From positions 496,001-560,000 of the forward strand of contig JAHDYR010000011.1 of the NCBI GenBank assembly GCA_019828565.1: a stretch of DNA of 64,000 nt, in the 5' to 3' direction. The translations under genes were made by a program, and so were the position numbers. The notes beneath the pieces are model-generated. The model was given only the letters and a program-made list of their open reading frames with translations, had not been told where the DNA came from and ran no database searches. This DNA is from Carpediemonas membranifera (lineage: Eukaryota; Fornicata). Positions 30,729-39,353 of this stretch are shown piece after piece; the stretch's first letter is position 1, and each line of letters begins with the position of its first letter.

Positions 30729-31911
30729 ATGTCAAGCCCCCGCCTCAGCCTCCTGCTGCTCCTTTTCACGGCTGCACTGTGTGTCAAAACCATTGTTGTC
30801 AACGATCCTGAAGCCTACACGACCAACAGCTACGCCATCCCGAGCCCCGACCACAAGGAGGTGGCGGTCATCAGTGCTGTACACAACGACGACACAAACA
30901 CTTCCACGCTCTACTTCTACGACGTCAAGGCCAGCGATGTGGCCGACGGCGAGACCAAGACCATCACTGAGCCCGACCATACCATCACCATCCCCGCCAC
31001 CGAGCGCTTTTCTGCTGTCCTAAACACGTACTACGATCGGGCCTCGAGCACGCCGCACCTCTTCGTGCGTTCGACCGTGGACAAGATCATTGCCTTGCCC
31101 TCAGCTACGACGGCACCACCCTGAACCAGGCGACTATTGCTGACCGATCCGCCGCAATGCCGATGATGTGCGACGGTGAGGTCGTCTACATCATCACCGG
31201 CCTCGAGATCCTCAAGTATAACCTCGATCTCGAGCTGCAGGCTAACGTCACCCTCGGCACAACAGGGACGAGCTACCTGAAAGTCTTGCCGTACAACAAG
31301 AACGGCATATCTGTCGTAGGCCTCGCTTTCGACGCATTATTCGAGCATCTCGTCTTGACCGCCATCAACACCGACTTCACAGCTGTGGTGTCAACCGTCG
31401 TATCAGATTTCGAAAGTGTCGAAGCCCCGCTGTACAGCACAAGACTGAGCGCCTCATTGGCTGGCGCAGGGTCGAGCGAGTTCGGCTTCATCGATTACGA
31501 CCACGATACTAACAGCTGGGTGTTTACGAAGCATGCCACGCTTAATCACCCTGAAGACACGGATGGTGGCGGCATCAGCGCCGTAGTCGATGACACACTC
31601 AACGGCGTCGTTGTCGTGACCACGAGTCTCTTTACCGGCAGAGGCGAGGATTTCAGGATCGCCACGTCAGGTTCTTGGCCGACAGCGATCTCAACCGAAT
31701 CCCTGGAAGTGAGACAGAGACAGGTCTGTACAACCCCGTTGATAGCGCTCGTGGTCAGCGGATCGATCTGGCCTTCGCAGACCTTGAGATTTTCGCTGAG
31801 ATCAATGACGATGCGATGACCACCAGCTTTATGTTCAGCACTTACGATGCCGCCGTCTGGGCTCGGGTGGGTCTGCTGGCTGTGCTCCTCGCCCTCGCTG
31901 CCCTGATCTAG
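30729..31911 (+). pseudogene. Secreted or surface protein with two frame breaks
   Basis: Begins with a clear signal peptide (MSSPRLSLLLLLFTAALC) and ends in a hydrophobic tail (RVGLLAVLLALAAL) right at the stop, suggesting a GPI-anchor signal or a C-terminal membrane segment. The frame breaks near 31090 (KIIAL / LSYDGTTLNQ) and near 31670 (ATSG / ADSDLNRIPG). Both are consistent with one missing base each, and correcting both would give about 394 codons. A 77-nt GT-AG intron (31028-31104) is also phase-compatible with the first break. The interior is beta-rich, perhaps a propeller (HLFVRSTVDKI, VYIITGLEILKYN). No family was recognised. An in-frame ATG also exists at 30717. Confidence 0.6.
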
Positions 31912-32385
31912 GGTAATAATCTTGTGATGACAGTTTCAGGTCGTTGACGTGTCTTGCATCGCTTGGTTTAGCCCCCAGACCTGCAGCAACCACACGGAGA
32001 TACACAGCTACACACATTCTGTGTCTGTCCCGCCCTCGGGCTCGATCTCGGGATCCTGATCACCGCGAGCTCACTGTCAAGATCACCACGTTTTATTCCC
32101 TCACCCTTGTTAGCCACCCGAGCACCATGCTAACTGACCACATCTTCATACACCGCAAGGAAGCATGTAGGCCGGCACGTCCGACTGACTCAAGTCCACA
32201 GCCAGAGCGACACCACTGCGTCACCGGGAGGAGACGACACATCAAACATCAAACATCAAACATCAAACTCTGACTCGGGTCCACGGTCTGGGGCGGCGGT
32301 GTCAGCGGGAGGGGGGATATTAGTAGGAGCGGTCACCTGCGCCTGCTGAGGCGTTGTAGAGCAAGATTTCCAGCAAACAACACAA
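31912..32385. other. Intergenic region, 474 bp
   Basis: Holds a short tandem repeat at 32239-32268 and no supported gene. It separates the frame-broken surface protein from the serpin. Confidence 0.6.
32239..32268. repeat. Tandem 7-mer repeat (ACATCAA)4
   Basis: Four perfect copies of ACATCAA followed by AC, in the serpin 5' region about 120 nt before its ATG. Confidence 0.9.
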
Positions 32386-33450
32386 ATGAACAAACTAACA
32401 TTCGAACTCGCAAAGTATGCATTCAAGGAGGATGAGAACATGGCTACAAGTGGCCTTTCTCTCTTCTATACCCTTCTCCTTGCATACACATCAGTTGAGC
32501 CTACATCTAACGTGGCCCGCGCCATTGAGGCCAAGCTGGAGCTTGATGATGGCTCACTTCAGGCATTCAGAAGGCTTCTGGACAGCATGGAGAAGAGTGA
32601 GCTTCTTTCCGCAGCTGCTGCCTTTGTGCGGGACTTTTCTTCCCTTGACAAGGAGATCGCCACAAAGCAGGACAAGTTCCTCAAGTCCGAAGCCCAGCCC
32701 CTCAAATCTGCGGCCCAAGTCAACCAATGGTGCGCGGATCACACCAATGGCCGAATCAAGACGATCCTGGACGACCTTCCTGCCAGCAGCGCCGCCGTCC
32801 TCATCTCTGCGCTGTACTTCAAGGCCAAGTGGCAGAACGCCTTTAACTCGGGCTCAACCGCCGCAAGACCGTTCACTCTTCTGAATGGCACGACCGTGGA
32901 GCTCCCGACAATGATGCAGAAGTCGCACAAGAAGATATGGAGCACGAGGGTGTCCAGCGGCTTTGTGAACTTCTACAAGGCCCCCGCTGACGGCATCATC
33001 GCTCTTTTCAGCCTCCCCAAGCAGCCCGGCCCTGACGGCCTCCGGGCCGCCCTCGAGGAGCTTGTGCTCGACAGACCAGAGAAGACGGCAGGCCAGACCC
33101 AAACTCTGCTGTACCTCCCCAAGTTCAAGATCGAGCAGAGCGTCGTGTGCGACCCGATGCTCAAGGCGATCGGACTCGACCCCCTCTATCGGCCATTCCA
33201 GTTTGCTGCCGTCAGCACTAAGCCTGATGTCGCGGTCGACATGACCGTCCAGAAGGTGTTCCTTGCTGTCGATGAGGAGGGCACCGAGGCTGCCGTGGTG
33301 ACTGCTATGCGGCTCCGTAAGACTGCTGCCCGCATCGACCCGTTTGAGACACTCAACTTCGACAGGCCGTTCGTGTTTGCCCTTGTGGACGCTGCTACCG
33401 GCAACCGTATCCTGGTGTCCACGGTGGTCTACCCCAAGTACAAGAAGTAA
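32386..33450 (+). CDS. Serpin (serine protease inhibitor family)
   Basis: A 354-aa serpin fold protein. Family landmarks are the shutter region LISALYFKAKWQ, LPKFKIEQ, and the C-terminal breach block FDRPFVFALVD....ILVSTVV. The reactive-centre-loop hinge EEGTEAAVVTA keeps small residues at P15-P9, as in inhibitory serpins. By standard numbering the loop then reads MRLRKTAAR, so a trypsin- or furin-like target is plausible, though P1 (Thr, or the adjacent Lys/Arg) is uncertain. There is no signal peptide, so it probably acts in the nucleus or cytosol, like clade B serpins. The stop is in AGTAAAC. Confidence 0.93.
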   Translation: MNKLTFELAKYAFKEDENMATSGLSLFYTLLLAYTSVEPTSNVARAIEAKLELDDGSLQAFRRLLDSMEKSELLSAAAAFVRDFSSLDKEIATKQDKFLKSEAQPLKSAAQVNQWCADHTNGRIKTILDDLPASSAAVLISALYFKAKWQNAFNSGSTAARPFTLLNGTTVELPTMMQKSHKKIWSTRVSSGFVNFYKAPADGIIALFSLPKQPGPDGLRAALEELVLDRPEKTAGQTQTLLYLPKFKIEQSVVCDPMLKAIGLDPLYRPFQFAAVSTKPDVAVDMTVQKVFLAVDEEGTEAAVVTAMRLRKTAARIDPFETLNFDRPFVFALVDAATGNRILVSTVVYPKYKK

Positions 33451-33509
33451 ACGCAGGATTGACTTTATGAGAAGAACCATTCCATTCACAGCAAGCGTCA
33501 TGCCATTGT

Positions 33510-34436
33510 TCACAGCCTGTCTCCTGCTCTCCAGGTTTCGAACCTGCGGCCCTCCTCTCTCTCAATAGCCACGCCGCCCATACTACCTGACCCACCGTAA
33601 TCTGCGGCCGTAAACACCGTTGTCGCCAGCCCCCAGTGATCCACGGGGCCGTCGAGGGAGATGCACTGGTGTCCCCGAAGCATATGGCTGAGCCCGTTGG
33701 CCTGGAGGAAGTCTGCGAGGAAGGCCTTGCCGAAGAGGATCCCGGCACCACGAGGGGAGTTGAAAGCAGCCGAGACGTTGTTGGCGGCAAGGATCTCCTC
33801 CTGCATGGGCGTTGCTGGGTCAGACCAGAGCATGGACACCGCCTCCTTGTTGCTGTCATCAGTCATGGTAGTCTTGGTAGCTCTGGCGAGGTCGTCCAGC
33901 CCCCATTGCAGAGGAGGGCCTCCGTGTACGCAGAAGGTGGACTTGTTCACCACAGCACACGCGGGTAGCTCGTTTGCGACGTCTCTGAACATCTGCAGGA
34001 GGTCCTGTGAGTGTGGCCCGAAGAGCTTGGCCACCTCGGAGACGAGACACGCCTTGTTCGAATATGGGTAGATAGGGCGCTCGTGGTTGCCAGCCAAGGC
34101 CACAACCTTGCCGGGGTTGTGCATGGCGAGGGCCAGTGGGCCAAGGAAGGTCCGCAGTGAGTCAGGGCCCCGGTCGACGTAGTCGCCGAGGAAGACGATG
34201 GGCTTGATTGCCTCGGGGGAATCGAAACTGGCCATGGCCCCAGTCTTCAGTATGGCGGTCTTGGTGTCCTGGAATTGCCCGTGAGTGTCCCCGAGCACCG
34301 ACACTTCGCCCGAGATCTCCATGAGCACCGGCTGTGAATGGAAGAAGGCACGCGCCTCGGTCAGGAACGTCATGAGCACACCTGATGTGATCTGACTTGT
34401 CGGTGAGACTATATCTGCGAAACTGAGTATTCCCAT
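33510..34436 (-). CDS. PPP-family serine/threonine phosphatase, divergent
   Basis: A 308-aa metallophosphatase with the core signatures GDTHGQ (residues 49-54), GDYVDRG (84-90) and GNHE (116-119). HGG and RGH motifs further on supply the remaining metal and phosphate ligands. It differs from PP1/PP2A in having LAGNHE instead of LRGNHE and in lacking the usual SAPNY-type C-terminal block. It therefore looks like a lineage-specific PPP branch. No regulatory domain is attached. The first ATG is at 34436. A TTAAACTGT element lies 40-50 nt upstream. Confidence 0.88.
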   Translation of the reverse strand: MGILSFADIVSPTSQITSGVLMTFLTEARAFFHSQPVLMEISGEVSVLGDTHGQFQDTKTAILKTGAMASFDSPEAIKPIVFLGDYVDRGPDSLRTFLGPLALAMHNPGKVVALAGNHERPIYPYSNKACLVSEVAKLFGPHSQDLLQMFRDVANELPACAVVNKSTFCVHGGPPLQWGLDDLARATKTTMTDDSNKEAVSMLWSDPATPMQEEILAANNVSAAFNSPRGAGILFGKAFLADFLQANGLSHMLRGHQCISLDGPVDHWGLATTVFTAADYGGSGSMGGVAIEREEGRRFETWRAGDRL

Positions 34437-34476
34437 CACCGTCGCCGAACAACAAAGTCAAGCTCCTAAAACGCGA

Positions 34477-34485
34477 ACAGTTTAA
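34477..34485 (-). promoter_or_regulatory. TAANCTGC-like element upstream of PPP phosphatase
   Basis: Reads TTAAACTGT on the minus strand, with one mismatch at the last base from the motif seen at other genes. Confidence 0.3.
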
Positions 34486-34529
34486 CCTGGGCGCCAAGCC
34501 TGAGTATGCGCCCTGATAGTGTACAGTCC

Positions 34530-36104
34530 TCACAGCGTGGGGTACGGCAGCGTGCGGCTATCGACCATGGGGTTCATGAGCAGCTTCATGTTCTTATCAT
34601 GGTCAAAGTCCACTTCAAACACATCAGGACGAAGGAATGGGTGCTCCCACGCGTCAAACGTCATCGTGGCCTCCCTGAACTTCGTCCGGACCACAGCCAC
34701 GAAGCTGGTGACGGCGGCCTGGAGGACGGAGACGGGCTTCACAGCCCCCACACGCCTGAGGTCGATCTCCATCTGCAAGTAAGCATTGGATTCAAGGAAA
34801 CGCCGGAATATGTCCCCAGATACTATCTCCCAGGCCTCCCTCTCCGCCTGGACGAAGAGCTCCCGGCATGGAGTACCCCTCACCGCCGCCCCGATGGCTG
34901 TGACTGTTTCGGGCTTCAGCTTGACCTGGATATCTGCCACATCGGCCACGAACTTGAGGTAAACCCTGCTCGCCATCTCCCGCCTGGCCTCGAGCAGATG
35001 TGCGTCCGGAACCCCGTCCTCGTCTCCGTCGTCAAACATGAGCCGGAAGCGGGCGGTCTCCAGTAAGAAGTCGAAGAATTCGGCAGTGTACCTCGTTTTC
35101 ATAAATGTCCGTAAATACTCTCTCGACCTTGGGCTGGAGGCGACGGCTGCAGGGGTGGCTCGACGGACCCGGCCCCGGACAAGCACGAACGAAACAGGGG
35201 CCACAGCGTATAGGGGCAGCCATATGAACGTCACAGACAGGAGGTCCAGGACGCTGAGTGTGATGCCTGCCCATTGGTGGTGGGACGACGCCAGGCCCAG
35301 GGCTAGTCGGGGGAGGTAGAGGAGACGATCCAGGACCAGGCAGAGTGTCACGATGGCGTGGGGAAGGCTTGGGGTCGACCTGACTCGAACCTTGGGCAGG
35401 AAGGCGAAGCACTGGGCGACGATTGCCAGGACGAGGAAGAGGAGGGTTGGGGGGTGCAGCGCCATAAGCTCGACCAGCGTGGTCGAGTGCTTGCCGAGGA
35501 TAGGGTCGTCTGGGTACGCTATGAGGATCTGCGCGACGTTGGCAAGCGCGATGGCTGCCACGAAGATACCGACGATGGTGACGACCAGAAGGATTACGGT
35601 AAACACGGCACGCTGGGCACGCATGCGGGTAAAGGGCTTGACTATGTAGCAGCAGACGCAGTAGAGCATGAGGGCGGCGTATAGGGCGTACGCCATCCCC
35701 ATGTCGATTCCGGTCTGAAGGAAGCGCCAAAAGTCGGTCATGAGTTCACTTCCGTCTGTGAAGTGGATGTAGGCCTTGAATATGAGATTCACAATGCGGA
35801 CACAGTTGATGGCATAGAGTGATGCGAAGATAATGACTGACGTAGAGCCTCGGATGGACAGCGAGGCGCTAGCAGCGATGAGGAAGACAAATGGGGCCAC
35901 GAGAACAGCAATTAGTACCGAAACAAGGCCTGCATGGCATTCTGACCCGATTTTGAGCACGGTGGGGATATCCACCATGGTCGTGATGATGAGCAGAATA
36001 GGGCCTGCGAATCTGAGAGGATGAATGCCGTGTATCAGTGCCAATAGCCGCCCCACTACACTGCCATGCACCCCGGTCACCATGTCCATCACCCATGCCA
36101 CCAT
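34530..36104 (-). CDS. Seven-transmembrane protein with C-terminal RGS domain
   Basis: A 524-aa membrane protein. Hydrophobic helices lie near residues 32-50, 58-82, 88-110, 133-155, 166-197, 219-236, 249-270 and 279-310, so there are seven to eight transmembrane segments. Residues about 327-446 form an RGS domain: EYLRTFMKTRYTAEFFDFLLE, then ASRVYLKFVADVADIQVKL, then FVQAEREAWEI and DIFRRFLESNAYLQM. RGS domains speed GTP hydrolysis on G-alpha. The 7TM-RGS layout is known from plants (AtRGS1) and various protists. The role as a membrane regulator of heterotrimeric G proteins is inferred. Start is the ATG at 36104. Confidence 0.85.
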   Translation of the reverse strand: MVAWVMDMVTGVHGSVVGRLLALIHGIHPLRFAGPILLIITTMVDIPTVLKIGSECHAGLVSVLIAVLVAPFVFLIAASASLSIRGSTSVIIFASLYAINCVRIVNLIFKAYIHFTDGSELMTDFWRFLQTGIDMGMAYALYAALMLYCVCCYIVKPFTRMRAQRAVFTVILLVVTIVGIFVAAIALANVAQILIAYPDDPILGKHSTTLVELMALHPPTLLFLVLAIVAQCFAFLPKVRVRSTPSLPHAIVTLCLVLDRLLYLPRLALGLASSHHQWAGITLSVLDLLSVTFIWLPLYAVAPVSFVLVRGRVRRATPAAVASSPRSREYLRTFMKTRYTAEFFDFLLETARFRLMFDDGDEDGVPDAHLLEARREMASRVYLKFVADVADIQVKLKPETVTAIGAAVRGTPCRELFVQAEREAWEIVSGDIFRRFLESNAYLQMEIDLRRVGAVKPVSVLQAAVTSFVAVVRTKFREATMTFDAWEHPFLRPDVFEVDFDHDKNMKLLMNPMVDSRTLPYPTL

Positions 36105-36139
36105 TCCATGAGAACTTACCGGTTAAGCGGCTGATGATA

Positions 36140-37033
36140 CTACATAGGCACTTTCCTGCGCGCACGGCGGTGGCAATGGGTTGTCTTAGACTTGGTCCCG
36201 TTCTTCTTGGGCTTCGCCTTGGTCTGGTGCGGCGACTTCTTCCTCCCAGCCCCTGCCGCCTTCCCAGTTTCAGCAACCTTGGTACTCTTCCGCACATGTG
36301 CTGATGCGGGTCTCTTCCCTGTCTTCCCTGTCTTCGGTATGGACGGCCGGCTGGGTCGGGTCGGCGTCCGCCGCACACCCGACTCAGAGTCCCACTCAAA
36401 GGTCCGAACACGCCGGGCTGACGTCTGCACAACCAGGGGAGACTCCTCAGCTGATGAGGGGGACGGTGTGCTCGGTCTGTGTGGTGTGAGACTCCCCCCA
36501 GGCACCGGTGAGGCACGTTCGGACCCGTACGGCGGCGTGCCGTCGAACACGGGCGTTCCCGGTCTGCTCGAGAGCGGGGTAAGCTGCACAGCAATGCCAG
36601 GTAGCGCTACGGGGGAGAGGGTCACGGCCTCCAGCATGTCGGCGAGCTGGGCCGGCTGCGGGCCTCGAGGGGGAGTCCGCGGCCTCTGTGGCGTCTGGGG
36701 GGCTGCACTGCTGGGCGGTATGCTAGGGGAGGTCTTGGGGACGAACGGGACACGCTCATGCCGGAGTCTGCTGCAGGTGACGGGTTTGTATGACTGGCGC
36801 ACGCGTCCTGTCAGATGCTGGCGGCTCCCGTGCAAGCTGAACTCATTCAATGGCCTAGAATGCGCTGATAGTGGCCTATTGTGATGCGTGAACGAAAATG
36901 AGGACGGGATGGAGGGCAAACTGGTGGGCTTTGGCGAGTCCTTCGCGAGCCTGAAGTTTGCTTCATTGTACGACGCCGATCTTTGTAGTGACTTAACAAC
37001 TGGACTATATAGCCCAGCATATGACGAGAGCAT
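36140..37033 (-). CDS. Basic, Pro/Ser/Thr-rich protein of unknown function
   Basis: A 297-aa, strongly basic, probably disordered protein. The middle is dense in SP/TP dipeptides (PQTPQRPRTPP, SSRPGTPVFDG, LTPHRPSTPSPSS), possible proline-directed kinase sites. The C-terminal 60 residues are Lys-rich (KTGKTGKRPAS..., KAKPKKNGTKSK) and could bind nucleic acid or microtubules. ATG 37033 (MLSSYAGLY) is the first in-frame ATG; the frame is open further upstream without one. No family was recognised. Confidence 0.65.
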   Translation of the reverse strand: MLSSYAGLYSPVVKSLQRSASYNEANFRLAKDSPKPTSLPSIPSSFSFTHHNRPLSAHSRPLNEFSLHGSRQHLTGRVRQSYKPVTCSRLRHERVPFVPKTSPSIPPSSAAPQTPQRPRTPPRGPQPAQLADMLEAVTLSPVALPGIAVQLTPLSSRPGTPVFDGTPPYGSERASPVPGGSLTPHRPSTPSPSSAEESPLVVQTSARRVRTFEWDSESGVRRTPTRPSRPSIPKTGKTGKRPASAHVRKSTKVAETGKAAGAGRKKSPHQTKAKPKKNGTKSKTTHCHRRARRKVPM

Positions 37034-37782
37034 GCTTGTGGCGTCACCTCGCCGTGTCGCTTTGGAAGATCGAACGAGATGGATGCGATCCAGCACAAAT
37101 CTCACGGATCCGATGCAATCCCAGGCTATTTCCAGCCAACAGTAGGGAAGGATCCGGGGTTGAGACAGCAATAACTGGCGGGCAGACCTTGTCCTCGGAC
37201 TGGTGGAGTCAGACGAGTCACAGCCAGACTAGAGTGAACTGGGCGAAAGACCGCACCGACCTTTTAACTCATTGAGTGGAAGGGCTCCAGGATGACACTT
37301 ATGGGCCTGAAGAACTGCTGGCAGACCCGAGGAATGGGCTAGTCGGCTTGACACCATCCTTGAAAGTCTATCTCACGCAGTGTTGCGCATTAAAGAACAC
37401 ATTGTTCGACCCTTCAATTGCACAACCGGAGGTGTGATAAAACGTTACCTGTATGTCATCACGCAAGTTAACCACCCGACCAACAGGCAACCTGCCACAT
37501 TTGAACACAATAACAAACGTAGCACGTATGCCGACACGGCAGACACACACTCAGGTCCAAAGCCTGTACGACACGGCCGTGTCCCTGGGGGGAGGTTAGA
37601 AGGTGCGGTCACCCCGGCAGAGGCATTCTAGACCCGGCAGTAGCCCTCAGCAAGGGCGACGGCAATGTCAAACTTGAGCCGGTGGATGTGCCAGCGACTC
37701 GGGGACTGCGGGTCGTAGCTTGACGTGGAGCCCGCCCAAGGTGCGTTAACCTGCGATTTTTTGGAGGAATTTCCGACCACCC
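37034..37782. other. Intergenic region, 749 bp, with an orphan coding-like frame
   Basis: Between a minus-strand and a plus-strand gene. Most of it has frequent stops. A minus-strand frame open from 37792 to a stop at 37628-37630 (54 codons, no ATG) has codon-like sequence (SYDPQSPSRWHIHRLKFD, then IAVALAEGYCRV). It may be a gene remnant, an exon whose partner I cannot find, or chance. A TTAACCTGC element sits at 37746-37754. Confidence 0.4.
37746..37754 (+). promoter_or_regulatory. TAANCTGC element upstream of coiled-coil gene
   Basis: TTAACCTGCG followed by a T-rich stretch, about 30 nt before the ATG at 37783. Confidence 0.4.
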
Positions 37783-39255
37783 ATGGCTTCAGTTAGGGAG
37801 CACATGAAGTGTTCAACGCTGGAAAACCCGGTATATAACGAACTAGATAGCACGATTAGCGATTTAGAGGAGCCAGCTTCTATTGCAAGCTCCAATCCCA
37901 GAAGACTGCCCGCTGTTGACCTCAGAACGGAGTATTCCGAGTTCTCAGAGGATTCAAAGACGTTTAAGCCAAATAAGTCTCTATTCATCCAGTCCGCATT
38001 ACTGGAACACCGTCACATCGACCGGGACAGCGTCGAGGCAGACCAGCTCGACAGCTCTCCGCTCATCAGTCCCCAAGACGAGCCCATCGGCCGCGGTGGT
38101 ATCCTTAATCCGCATGCCGGGTTCGTCCAGTCGTCAGTGATACAGAGCTTATTCGCCCACAAGCGCCAACCGACGCCCGCACCCAAGGCGAGGACGACCT
38201 CTCGCCTCCCCGCCTCATCCACTCCATCGAAGCGTGCAGCCCCTAGTCCTGCGCGAAGGGCTGAGAAGGAGCGCCCTGCGCCCGTGGACCCCCAGCCGAG
38301 TCCCGAGACCATCAGACGCGAGCTGGCGAGAGACAGGCAGCTTGTCGAGGATAAGAGGAGCAGAGCACGGCTGGAGGAGACAGTGAAGGAGCTGAAGGAG
38401 GACAACGATCGTCTGCGGGCAATGATCACGTACGGCGAAATTCAGCGGGTCGACCTCGACAATGAACAGGAGAAGTACGTCTTCAGCGACGAAGACGTGG
38501 AGGTACAGCCCGCACCGGATGCACGGAGCAGGGATCTGGCGATAGAGATCGACAGGCTGAAAGCGAGGCTCAAAGCCAGTGCGGCAGACTACAAGAGGGC
38601 GTCCAGGCGAGCCGATGAGGCAGAGGCGGAGGGCACCACCATGCGTCGAAAGCTCTGCATCATTCAGAAGCAAGTGGCCACCGCGACAACCCGCCACCGC
38701 CAGGAAATGGGCGCGGCTGCCAAGAAACTCCGCGAACTTAAGGCCCTAGTAACCACGTCTGAGTCGGCGTTGGACGAATCGCGAGCCTATGTCGTCCGGC
38801 TGGAGAAGAAGCTGATTGAGCAGCAGCAGTGTGTCATCGCTCTCCAGGCCCGTATCAGGGAGCAGCAGCCCGTCCTTGGGGGCGAGTCACCCGCCCCGCG
38901 GCCGAGGAGGTCGCCTGTAAGAAGGGCGCCGTCTTCAACTCGTCCAAGGACACTTACAACGGCCACGGCACACGACAAGAGCCCGCAGCGGCTGTCGGCC
39001 AGCAGTTACTCGAACAGAGGCTACAGCCGTGCGAGTCAGAGGCTGCAGGATAGTGCAATCTCCGCCTTCGACTCGCCACAGTCGATTCATCCCCATGCGC
39101 CGATCGAGCGGCACAAGCTGTCTGCCCCGTCCGAGGGCGAACAAGGCAGTGTGTTGGACTCTGAGCCCGAGAGCGTGCTGGAGGACGGCGGGGCTGGACC
39201 CGACTTCGTCTCGTCCGAGATCCAGGGCCTGCTCGACCGACACTCGCTTGTGTAA
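37783..39255 (+). CDS. Coiled-coil protein of unknown function
   Basis: A 490-aa hydrophilic protein. The N-terminal 170 residues are low complexity and partly basic (TPAPKARTTSRLPASSTPSKR). A coiled coil follows at about 185-365 (ETIRRELARDRQLVEDKRSR, ...RLKARLKASAADYKRASRRA, ...YVVRLEKKLIEQQQ). The Ser/Arg-rich tail ends acidic (SEPESVLEDGGAG...). This layout is common in basal-body or flagellar scaffold proteins, but no specific family was recognised. The 3' end is followed after about 50 nt by AAATAAAC. Confidence 0.7.
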   Translation: MASVREHMKCSTLENPVYNELDSTISDLEEPASIASSNPRRLPAVDLRTEYSEFSEDSKTFKPNKSLFIQSALLEHRHIDRDSVEADQLDSSPLISPQDEPIGRGGILNPHAGFVQSSVIQSLFAHKRQPTPAPKARTTSRLPASSTPSKRAAPSPARRAEKERPAPVDPQPSPETIRRELARDRQLVEDKRSRARLEETVKELKEDNDRLRAMITYGEIQRVDLDNEQEKYVFSDEDVEVQPAPDARSRDLAIEIDRLKARLKASAADYKRASRRADEAEAEGTTMRRKLCIIQKQVATATTRHRQEMGAAAKKLRELKALVTTSESALDESRAYVVRLEKKLIEQQQCVIALQARIREQQPVLGGESPAPRPRRSPVRRAPSSTRPRTLTTATAHDKSPQRLSASSYSNRGYSRASQRLQDSAISAFDSPQSIHPHAPIERHKLSAPSEGEQGSVLDSEPESVLEDGGAGPDFVSSEIQGLLDRHSLV

Positions 39256-39353
39256 GGCCTGGAGATCTGTAGGACCGGGACATGGTTTGGACCCTGCCTG
39301 TAGCATAGATAAATAAACCTCGCTCGTCATGTACATTTATTTAGAGCAAGAGT

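Noticed and set aside
31028-31104. A 77-nt intron explaining the first frame break of the secreted protein
   Set aside because: Phase-compatible, but more than twice as long as most other introns here, lacking their acceptor motif, and it would remove good protein-like sequence; kept only as an alternative.
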